Assembly (NCBI GenBank): GCA_017481265.1
Contig: JAFUPK010000001.1
Location: 1 to 43,694, forward strand
Length of the DNA stretch: 43,694 nt
DNA from: Clostridia bacterium
Lineage (GTDB): Bacteria; Bacillota; Clostridia; Oscillospirales; CAG-272
Reading direction: 5' to 3'
The notes under the pieces are model-generated. The model was not told the origin of the DNA. It searched no databases and was given only the letters and a program-made list of their open reading frames with translations. The translations under genes and the position numbers were made by a program. Shown here one piece after another: positions 33,802 to 41,142 of this stretch (positions are counted from its first letter, which is position 1; each line of letters starts with the position of its first letter).

Positions 33802-34821
33802 ATGAAAAAACTTATGTCTTTTATTCTTATACTTTGCACGCTGCTGGCTCTGTCTGTCAGTGCCTTTGCACTGCCATTCCCCGACGTCAGTGAAAAAAGC
33901 TGGTATTACGAGGATGTGAAATGGGTCTATGATGAGTCAAGGAAGCTCATGTCGGGACACCCTAATGGCGATTTTCGTCCGAATGATCCTATTACAAGAG
34001 CAGAGCTCGTAATGGTGATCTACAATATGTCCGACAGATCTTTAAAAGAAGACGTGAAGCTTCCTTTTACGGATGTATATGAGAACCGTTGGTACACCGA
34101 AGCTATAAAGTGGGCTTATGGCAAAGGTATAATAAAAGGGAAGAGCGCTACCGTTTTTGCTCCCAACGCTGCCGTGACACGCGCCGAGCTTGCCGCTGTG
34201 ATATTCCGATATATCGCCACAGAACAGCTTGCCGTTGATTTTGTTCGCGTAAATCCATATATTCCTGACTATGATAAAATTCCGCAATATGCAAAGTTTG
34301 CGGCGGTCACTCTTTACAGGGCAGAGATACTTAAAGGTAAAAACGGCGGTGTGTTTGACCCATCAACTAAGACTACGCGGGCTGAGGCGGCGGCTTTGAC
34401 ACGGAGACTTTACACGCTTACGTCAACTCAGGATCACGCTTTGCTCAAAAAGTACGGCATTGACCCGGTCTGCAATGCGTATATCGACAATTCTTTTACG
34501 ATCATCGTTCCCGATGATGTGCCGCCGAGTTTTATGAAGCAGTCTGTCGGCGTGTTTTTAAAGACGAGCGAGAATACTCCCGAAGGTATTAAGCCCATGA
34601 TGGATCTGAAGATCACAAAGCCGTCGGGACCCCTTCGCGTTGAGCCTGTGCTTGACAGCAACACCGTCGGCGGATTCCGCTTCTACGTTAAGGATGAGCT
34701 TGCCTATCTTGCTTTGAATCTTGTGGATGATGAGCTGCTTATCTTCGAATACACCGTGGCAATAAACGGAGAGATGGAGTCATACATGGCTTATGTTACT
34801 GTAGAGACTATTTCATGGTGA
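33802..34821 (+). CDS. secreted SLH-domain protein, short form
   Basis: The 339-residue protein has a signal peptide (1-23, cleavage after SAFA) and three SLH repeats (about 24-78, 86-140, 150-208). Each repeat has the FxDV..WY start and TRAE motif (ITRAELV, VTRAELAAV, TTRAEAAAL). A C-terminal region of about 125 residues is probably beta-rich and is not recognised. SLH repeats anchor proteins to pyruvylated secondary wall polymer. It follows the sigma-partner gene by 28 bases with GAAAGGAG before the ATG, so it is likely in that operon and a candidate target of the sigma. A terminator follows. Confidence 0.85.
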   Translation: MKKLMSFILILCTLLALSVSAFALPFPDVSEKSWYYEDVKWVYDESRKLMSGHPNGDFRPNDPITRAELVMVIYNMSDRSLKEDVKLPFTDVYENRWYTEAIKWAYGKGIIKGKSATVFAPNAAVTRAELAAVIFRYIATEQLAVDFVRVNPYIPDYDKIPQYAKFAAVTLYRAEILKGKNGGVFDPSTKTTRAEAAALTRRLYTLTSTQDHALLKKYGIDPVCNAYIDNSFTIIVPDDVPPSFMKQSVGVFLKTSENTPEGIKPMMDLKITKPSGPLRVEPVLDSNTVGGFRFYVKDELAYLALNLVDDELLIFEYTVAINGEMESYMAYVTVETISW

Positions 34822-34880
34822 ATAAAAAACAGAGGATGTCCGACATTCTCTCATGTTGCCGAAAAATTTATCTGAATGGG

Positions 34881-34917
34881 ACGGTCACGTGTTTTGCGTG
34901 ACCGTTTCTTAGTTTTT
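34881..34917 (+). terminator. terminator of the sigma-SLH operon
   Basis: A perfect 9-bp stem, ACGGTCACG with CGTGACCGT (34881-34889/34897-34905), and a seven-base loop are followed by TTCTTAGTTTTT. Confidence 0.85.
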
Positions 34918-34919
34918 AC

Positions 34920-34948
34920 TTGAAAATGGATGGATTATGTAGTATAAT
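34920..34948 (+). promoter_or_regulatory. SigA promoter of the SLH/beta-helix gene
   Basis: TTGAAA (34920-34925), a 17-base spacer and TATAAT (34943-34948), 45 bases before the ATG. The match to SigA argues that this gene does not need the ECF sigma. Confidence 0.85.
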
Positions 34949-34992
34949 ATCACGTAGGAATCCGCATTTCAGGATACAAAGGAGATTCAAAA

Positions 34993-37722
34993 ATGAACAA
35001 GAAAACAAATAGGATCATTTCGTTTGTGCTTGCCCTAATGATGGTGGGAAGCATGATCCTTGTAGGTACAACTGTATCTGCAGAAGAAGTGTCCCCTTAT
35101 AAGGACGTAAAGGTAAAGCGCTGGAGCTATGCCGACATCATGTATGTTACGGAAAACGGACTTATGAACGGCACAGGCGAGGGTATATTTGCTCCCGCGG
35201 AGACTATGACCCGTGCAATGGTCGTAACCGTTCTCTACAGACTTCAGGGCGAGCCCGAGGTAGATTATTCCACTAAGTTCAAGGACGTAAAAGAGGGAAA
35301 GTGGTTTACAAATGCTGTAATATGGGCGGCTGATAACGATATCGTAAACGGCGTCGGAGAGGGTAAGTTCGCTCCCATGGAGACTATCACCCGTGAGCAG
35401 CTTGCTACTATCATCATGCGCTATGCTCCGCAGGAGTACATCATTACAGAGGAACGTGCAGACATCACAGGATACGCTGACTACAAGAGAGTCCACGAAT
35501 ATGCCCGCGAGGCTCTTTCATGGGCTAACGCGATCGGACTTATCACAGGCGTGACCGAGGATACACTTGTACCTCGCGAAGGTGCTACCCGTGAGCAGTT
35601 TGCGAAGATCCTCAGATGCTTCAAGGAATACGATAAGTATGAGTATGCTCTTGCATACAACGACCCGAAGGGATTCAGCACATACACCGAGAAGGAATAT
35701 TCTCTCGTAACAGATGCGGATATCTACGTAGCAACAGACGGCAGCGACGCAAACCCCGGTACACTTGATAAGCCCGTCAAGACCTTCGCAAAGGCTAAGG
35801 AGCTGGTGCGCGAGCTCAAGAAGACTGCAACAGGCGAGATCAAGGTAGCATTCAAGGCAGGCAACTACGGAAGCCTTGACAACCTTCAGTTTACTGCTGA
35901 GGACAGCGGTACAGAGGCTGTTCCCATCACATACTGTGCATACGGCGACGGCGATGTTGTGTTTGCTAACGGATATATGATCTCCGAAAGCGATTTCAAA
36001 CCTCTTGACGAATCCGAAAAGGCTCTCTTTGAAGAGGATGCCCGTGAAAACATCTATAAGGTTGACCTTTCCGGAAAATTCGATAAGCTCGAGAATAATA
36101 ATCTCATCTTCTCTTCTACCGGAGTGTGCTGGGAAGCGCGTTATCCTAACAAGACTGCTATCGGTACAGACGCCTCCTTTAAAGATTTTACAACACGCAT
36201 TGAAGAAGAAGGCAAGGAGGAATGGCAGTATGATAAGCTTCTCTGCTCAGGACTTGTTGCAAATACTGCTGATAAATTCACTACATACGACGGACTCAAG
36301 ATCACAGGCTTCCTTCGTACCGGTTGGTTCATTGATACATTCCCGGTTAAATCATACGACAGAGACACCAATATCTTAACTATTGCTTTTGATGAGGTGG
36401 TTTTTGACGGTTATACGCTTCCTGAATATCCTCTTGCATTCGAGGATAGAATGGACGATACTATCTTCTTCCACAATCTTGCTGAGTTTATGGACGCAGA
36501 CGGTGAATATTGGTTTGATAATGACACAAAACAGCTTTACATTTACAATCCTTCAGGGGATTATGCTATCAGCCGGTCCGGTACGTTTATGACTCTCAAC
36601 GAGGGAGCTGACTACCTCAGCTTTGTCGGTCTTGAGTTAAACTGCTCAACAGAAAACGCTATCGTAAGCTACGGCGACCATATCACCTTTAAGCTTTGTA
36701 CATTTGGAAACATAGCAGGCTTTTCTGTTATCAGTGCTGATGATGTGAATGATTTAACGGTTACGGAATGCGAATTCTTTAATTTCGCAATAATAGGTAT
36801 AAATCTTCGTTCCAATGCCGACAGAAACCTCATTCTTTCTGCGAACAACGTGATCGAGAACAACTATTTCCACGATTTCAGCCTGCCTCAGTATTTCGAT
36901 GCAAGCGGTATACTTTTAGAGAATGATGTGGGAGCCGTGATTTCCCACAATTATTTCGAAAACGGTGCCCATTCTGCTATCCGTTATAACTCATGCATTG
37001 ATACCTTGATCGAGTACAACATTTTTGAAAACATGATGATGACTACTGAGGACTACGGAGCAGTCTACACATGGCACTCTGAGGCGTTCCGCGACAACCA
37101 TATACGCTATAATATATTTATGAATATGGTAGGCGGTGCCAAGTACGGTATCTACCTCGATGACGGAACAGCAGGACAGCTTGTCTACGGAAATATTTTC
37201 TACAATGTTGAAGGACAGAACATTGTATTTAACGGCGGACGTGACAATGTAGTACACGACAACGTATTTATAAAGTCTGCTTGGTTTACTTGGAATGCGG
37301 GACTTTACAGTCTTATTGAAAACGGAACCCCCGAGGAGATCGTAAATCATGCAAACTATCAATACCTTGTAGGCCGTATGGTCAAGGAAGGCGACGCAGG
37401 TTATGATCTTTGGAAGGAAAGATGGCCCATTATGTATGCTTACCATAGCGATCCTTCCAAGGTAGGTGAGGTGGAGTGCCTCTTTACCACGGTTCATTAC
37501 CTTACCAATAACTACGCCTTCGGTCAGAGGCTTGAGGTTGATGAGAACGGCGAGGTAAAATTCGGTGCAATGGGTGAGCTGTTCGGACAGTACTGTGAGA
37601 ACAACCGCTCCTACGGCATTGATGAGAACCCCATCTTTACCGATCCCACACAAGGAGACTACAGCATCCGCGAGGGTGTTGACTTCCTCGACAACCACTT
37701 CTATGAGATAGGCAGATATTAA
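34993..37722 (+). CDS. secreted SLH protein with right-handed beta-helix domain
   Basis: The 909-residue protein has a signal peptide (1-30, ending TTVSA) and three SLH repeats (about 33-88, 95-148, 155-208). After a short linker it carries a parallel beta-helix region (about 228-905). That region opens with DIYVATDGSDANPGTLDKPVKTF, the usual entry of DUF1565/pectate-lyase-like and GH120-like proteins. Repeated N-rich rungs follow, such as VIENNYFHDF, VISHNYFENGAHSAIRYNS and HIRYNIFMN. It probably binds or cleaves a plant or microbial polysaccharide at the cell surface; no catalytic residue can be assigned. AAAGGAG lies just upstream. It shares the SLH type but no C-terminal part with its neighbours. 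Confidence 0.85.
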   Translation: MNKKTNRIISFVLALMMVGSMILVGTTVSAEEVSPYKDVKVKRWSYADIMYVTENGLMNGTGEGIFAPAETMTRAMVVTVLYRLQGEPEVDYSTKFKDVKEGKWFTNAVIWAADNDIVNGVGEGKFAPMETITREQLATIIMRYAPQEYIITEERADITGYADYKRVHEYAREALSWANAIGLITGVTEDTLVPREGATREQFAKILRCFKEYDKYEYALAYNDPKGFSTYTEKEYSLVTDADIYVATDGSDANPGTLDKPVKTFAKAKELVRELKKTATGEIKVAFKAGNYGSLDNLQFTAEDSGTEAVPITYCAYGDGDVVFANGYMISESDFKPLDESEKALFEEDARENIYKVDLSGKFDKLENNNLIFSSTGVCWEARYPNKTAIGTDASFKDFTTRIEEEGKEEWQYDKLLCSGLVANTADKFTTYDGLKITGFLRTGWFIDTFPVKSYDRDTNILTIAFDEVVFDGYTLPEYPLAFEDRMDDTIFFHNLAEFMDADGEYWFDNDTKQLYIYNPSGDYAISRSGTFMTLNEGADYLSFVGLELNCSTENAIVSYGDHITFKLCTFGNIAGFSVISADDVNDLTVTECEFFNFAIIGINLRSNADRNLILSANNVIENNYFHDFSLPQYFDASGILLENDVGAVISHNYFENGAHSAIRYNSCIDTLIEYNIFENMMMTTEDYGAVYTWHSEAFRDNHIRYNIFMNMVGGAKYGIYLDDGTAGQLVYGNIFYNVEGQNIVFNGGRDNVVHDNVFIKSAWFTWNAGLYSLIENGTPEEIVNHANYQYLVGRMVKEGDAGYDLWKERWPIMYAYHSDPSKVGEVECLFTTVHYLTNNYAFGQRLEVDENGEVKFGAMGELFGQYCENNRSYGIDENPIFTDPTQGDYSIREGVDFLDNHFYEIGRY

Positions 37723-37731
37723 AATAACAAA

Positions 37732-38091
37732 AGGTCACGCTTCGATGAGAAGTGTGACCTCAGTTTGCTGACAAACCCTGTGCCAAAGCACAGGGTTTGT
37801 CAAATTAAACAAAGACTAAATCAAAAGTTAAAGGAATGCGCGAGCTGCAGCACGTTCGCTTGCGCGAAGTGCGTCACCAAACTTCGTTTGGTGCGGGTCG
37901 CGTTTTGGACGAATAAGTGGAATTTCGCCCTCTGCCCTACTTCGTTTAGCGAAGTAGCGGCGAGTCGGGACTCTGTCCCAAGACCCTGCGCCCTTTTAAA
38001 AAAGGTCGATCAAAACTTTTGTGCATTTTGTCAGCGCAAGACCTTTGTCAGCGGCCTGAGGTCACGCTTCGATGAGAAGTGTGACCTTTTT
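37732..38091. repeat. MITE-like hairpin-rich element flanked by a 29-base repeat
   Basis: Two identical 29-base copies of a hairpin sequence (37732-37760 and 38059-38087, AGGTCAC g CTTC-loop-GAAG t GTGACCT) flank an insert of about 298 bases. The insert ends are imperfect inverted repeats: CAGTTTGCTGACAAA (37761-37775) and TTTGTCAGCGGCCTG (38044-38058) match at 12 of 15 positions. Inside are perfect hairpins: 15 bp at 37769-37783/37788-37802, 8 bp with CACCAAAC (about 37877-37895), 8 bp with CTACTTCG (about 37938-37958), and GGGAC...GTCCC. No reading frame looks genuine. The right copy is followed by TTTTT, so it is also a terminator-like structure. This fills the gap 37723-38129. Confidence 0.6.
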
Positions 38092-38129
38092 CGTCACCTT
38101 TCTTTGGTCTGACTTCCACAAATTTAGGG

Positions 38130-38158
38130 TTACATTTTTGGCGCTGCAGGATTATAAT
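38130..38158 (+). promoter_or_regulatory. promoter of mecA
   Basis: TTACAT (38130-38135), a 17-base spacer and TATAAT (38153-38158), 57 bases before the ATG. The -35 is moderate. Confidence 0.6.
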
Positions 38159-38214
38159 AATAACAAGGTATAATGTATACCGAAGGAACTAAAGCAAAGG
38201 TACGGTAACTGATA

Positions 38215-38787
38215 ATGGAGCTTATAATGATAAGCCGAACCAAGCTGAAGGTAATGCTGTCTGCTGAGGATATGAAGAAGCTTGACTTCGACCCGTGCGC
38301 AGGCGGTGATCTTTCCGGCAGGGCGGCTTTCAGGAATATATTGAAGGAAGCAAGAGACAAGTGCGGCTTTGATGCCATAGGTGAAAGAGTATTTGTACAG
38401 TATTATCCCGAAAAGCACGGAGGCTGTGAGATGTTTGTAACGAAGCTTGCCGCCGATGAAAAGTCCGGAGCAAAGCAAGCGGAAGAGCGTTCCCTGCACA
38501 CAAATGTAAAAAAAGACGGATACATATTGTACAGGTTTGATAAGCTCGATGGGGTGCTTACATTTTGTTCTGCGCTGAAAAAAAGAGGATATGAAGCGGG
38601 AAGTGAGTTCTTCGTGGTAGAAGAAAATATAAGAAAATACTATTTGATGCTTGGTGAAGAGGAGACATCTGCCGGCGAGTTCGGAGGTGCTCCTGTAGGT
38701 AAGGGCGGAAGGTACTATATTTCGGAGCACGGAAGAAGAATATGTGCTGATGCGGTAAATGTGCTGGGTTCTCTCGCAAAAAATTGA
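38215..38787 (+). CDS. mecA: MecA-type adaptor protein for ClpC proteolysis
   Basis: MecA proteins bind ClpC and deliver substrates such as ComK to ClpCP. The 190-residue product starts MELIMISRTKLKVMLSAEDM, has the N-terminal substrate-binding part with LKEARDKCGFDAIGERVFVQY and the KHGGCEMFVTKL strand, and a C-terminal ClpC-binding domain (about 110-190). An acidic-basic linker separates them. The first ATG fits the family start; ATG 38227 has a better GGAG spacing. Finding it alone inside an SLH cluster suggests that the cluster is a patchwork; a role with the surface proteins is not supported. Confidence 0.85.
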   Translation: MELIMISRTKLKVMLSAEDMKKLDFDPCAGGDLSGRAAFRNILKEARDKCGFDAIGERVFVQYYPEKHGGCEMFVTKLAADEKSGAKQAEERSLHTNVKKDGYILYRFDKLDGVLTFCSALKKRGYEAGSEFFVVEENIRKYYLMLGEEETSAGEFGGAPVGKGGRYYISEHGRRICADAVNVLGSLAKN

Positions 38788-38817
38788 CTGTTTTGTGTTA
38801 ATGTTAATAATTCGGTA

Positions 38818-38846
38818 TTGATTTATGGCGCGATTTGTGATATTAT
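38818..38846 (+). promoter_or_regulatory. SigA promoter of SLH/propeller gene 1
   Basis: TTGATT (38818-38823), a 17-base spacer and TATTAT (38841-38846), 43 bases before the ATG. Confidence 0.75.
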
Positions 38847-38888
38847 CTAAGAAGAATCCTATATCAATACCTAAGGAGACTCAAAAAC

Positions 38889-41042
38889 ATGAAAAAGATC
38901 ATATCAATGATCCTTGTGGTGATGATGTGCCTCAGTATCGTTCTTACAGGCATCATCTCAGCTGCAGAAGAAAAAATGCCTTTTACAGATGTAAAAGAGA
39001 GCAAGTGGTTCTATGGCGCAGTTCAGTATGTTTATACAAACGGCCTTATGAACGGTAAGTCCGAAACCAAGTTTGCGCCGAACGAGGTTCTTACAAGAGC
39101 ACAGTTCGCAAAGATGCTCTGGTCTCTCGCAGGCGAGCCTGCAACGGAGGCAAATCTTGATTTTGCAGATACCAAGAATACACAGTGGTACGCTGAATCT
39201 CTCACATGGGCAGTTGGCGCAGGAATCGTTAACGGCTACGAAGAGGGCGGAAAGAAGCTCTTTAAGCCCAACAAGGAGATCTTCCGCGACGAGCTTGCAA
39301 AGATGCTCGTAACATTCCTTGATTACATGGATATTGAGATAGTCGGCGAGGATATCGCAGATCCCTTCCCGGATAAGATCCAGAACTGGGCAAAGGATTT
39401 TGTTGAGGCGGTACGTCTCAGCGGACTTATGAAGGGTAAGGACGGCGGAAGATTCGAGGCAAAGGCTACCGCAACAAGAGCGGAAGGTGCAACCATCCTT
39501 ATGAGAATGCATCCGTACGTTTCCGGCGGCGATGAAACTACAGAGCCCGACGTTTCCGATCCCGAGACCACAGAGCCCGACGTTTCCGATCCTGAGACCA
39601 CAGAGCCCGAGACAACTCCCCCCGAGGAGACCGAGCCTCTCGTTAAAGTATATCCCGATGACGATTGGAAGAGCATGGACGCTCCCGCAGACGATCCCAC
39701 TCCTGAAAACATCGGCACTGTCTACTCTGACGAGACTATCGGACTTATGATCTCCGAGGCAATGAAGGTTGACGATAACGGAGAGACTGTCAAGATCGCA
39801 GGAACAGGTATCCACGGCGGTCACGAGGTTAAGGTTGCCCGTACAAGATACGGTACATTTGCCATTTTCGTATCCGGTGATAACGCTCAGGAGGGCAGAA
39901 CGAACGATGAAATGTCCTTCTTCGAGATCACAGCAAACGGAACCCGCCGCATCTTCAAGGATGATTTTGATCACTCCAACGGAAGCTGCGTTCCCAATAT
40001 CCTCCAGGGCGAGAACGGTATTCTCTACATCATCCTTATGAATGAGGATTGGAGCAAGAGCTCTGCACGTCTTACCGTCTATACCTACGATGCTAAGACA
40101 GATACCTATACTAAGGATGTTCAGTATCGCAAGTATGACATATCTCCCAGCAAGGTTCACGGATATGGTTACACACAGCCCGTTCTTGATGAACAGCATG
40201 GAAAGATATACGCTATCTACAACGGCGGTGACGTTCCCGGATATGTTGCATGGTTCATCTATGATATCGCTACAGGTACATGGGAGGACGATTGCTACAC
40301 AATTGAGCTTGACTGGAGAATCTGTTATGCAAATGCATATCCCGACGGAAACGGCGGCTTCCTCTTCGTTGAACAGAGAGACGCTACCACCAATGCCCTC
40401 GGTCAGCTTCTCGGAATCGACAGATTTATAGGTATTGACGGATACCTTTGGGATGCGCTTGTTCTCGTCCACGTTCCTGATGTTCACGTTGAGCACGCTG
40501 ATATAAAAGATATCTTTATGCCGGACTACGAGGCGAATGACAAGCGCTCCAATGCTAACCATTACGGCAACGGTTCAACTCTTCTTGACAGCGACGGTAA
40601 CTTCCACGTTGTATATACTCAGGCATATGGCAACAAGGCAAATATCTACTATGCAGCATACGACAACAATCTCAATGAGGTAAGACATTCTACTATTAAA
40701 TTCTCCAACACCAAGAACAGCTTTGCTCCTGCTGTAGTTGAGGCTCCCGACGGAACTGTTTACATCATTGCAGTAAACACCTACATGACAATGAAGGAGT
40801 TCCAGGTTGAGCTTTGGGAGATTTCCGATGATATGAAGACTATCAAGAAGGTCTGCGCTCCTCAAACTGTAACTCTCAAGGGTGCTACAGGTGATGATGC
40901 TCAGTTCGAGCCTAAAAATATCATCGTCGGATCCATCAGAAACGGTTCTGATATTGATGGCTATGTTCCCGTAGTATTCTTCCAGCCGGATGATAAGGGA
41001 ACTTACGATTACTATTACTTCTCAGTAAAGCTTCCCGACTGA
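38889..41042 (+). CDS. secreted SLH protein with predicted beta-propeller, copy 1
   Basis: The 717-residue protein has a signal peptide (about 1-25) and three SLH repeats (about 30-78, 86-142, 152-208). A Thr/Glu/Pro/Asp linker (about 214-250) built from a 10-residue repeat follows, then a beta-rich C-terminal domain (about 265-717). That domain shows repeated G-D-G.lyi strands and the motifs GIHGGHE, GSCVPNILQG, HGYGYTQPV and PDGNGGF, which I read as propeller blades. The Asp-box found in copy 2 is degenerate here (ISDDMKTI). It is a tandem paralogue of the next gene. A strong promoter and terminator frame it, so it is monocistronic. Ligand and activity are unknown. Confidence 0.82.
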   Translation: MKKIISMILVVMMCLSIVLTGIISAAEEKMPFTDVKESKWFYGAVQYVYTNGLMNGKSETKFAPNEVLTRAQFAKMLWSLAGEPATEANLDFADTKNTQWYAESLTWAVGAGIVNGYEEGGKKLFKPNKEIFRDELAKMLVTFLDYMDIEIVGEDIADPFPDKIQNWAKDFVEAVRLSGLMKGKDGGRFEAKATATRAEGATILMRMHPYVSGGDETTEPDVSDPETTEPDVSDPETTEPETTPPEETEPLVKVYPDDDWKSMDAPADDPTPENIGTVYSDETIGLMISEAMKVDDNGETVKIAGTGIHGGHEVKVARTRYGTFAIFVSGDNAQEGRTNDEMSFFEITANGTRRIFKDDFDHSNGSCVPNILQGENGILYIILMNEDWSKSSARLTVYTYDAKTDTYTKDVQYRKYDISPSKVHGYGYTQPVLDEQHGKIYAIYNGGDVPGYVAWFIYDIATGTWEDDCYTIELDWRICYANAYPDGNGGFLFVEQRDATTNALGQLLGIDRFIGIDGYLWDALVLVHVPDVHVEHADIKDIFMPDYEANDKRSNANHYGNGSTLLDSDGNFHVVYTQAYGNKANIYYAAYDNNLNEVRHSTIKFSNTKNSFAPAVVEAPDGTVYIIAVNTYMTMKEFQVELWEISDDMKTIKKVCAPQTVTLKGATGDDAQFEPKNIIVGSIRNGSDIDGYVPVVFFQPDDKGTYDYYYFSVKLPD
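39537..39611 (+). repeat. 30-bp tandem repeat coding the TTEPDVSDPE linker
   Basis: Two full 30-base units (39537-39566 and 39567-39596, differing by a couple of bases) and a half unit (39597-39611) encode TTEPDVSDPE repeats. It is the hinge between the SLH and propeller parts and a likely slippage site. Confidence 0.85.
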
Positions 41043-41054
41043 TAATTTTAAAAG

Positions 41055-41087
41055 TATCCCGAGATATGTCGTATCTCGGGATATTTT
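41055..41087 (+). terminator. terminator after SLH/propeller gene 1
   Basis: A perfect 12-bp stem, TATCCCGAGATA with TATCTCGGGATA (41055-41066/41072-41083), and a five-base loop are followed by TTTT. Confidence 0.9.
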
Positions 41088-41142
41088 GAAATACAAAAGC
41101 GTATTGTAATATTTAAACTATCGTGGAAAGGAATGACAGAAA

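Noticed and set aside
39537-39611. CRISPR-like direct repeats
   Set aside because: The units abut without spacers and lie in frame in a protein linker, so they are a coding tandem repeat.
38958-40562. 534-codon open frame on the minus strand, antisense to SLH/propeller gene 1
   Set aside because: It mirrors the codon bias of the plus-strand gene, its translation is Cys/Ile/Val-rich without domains, and the plus frame has signal peptide, SLH repeats, promoter and terminator.
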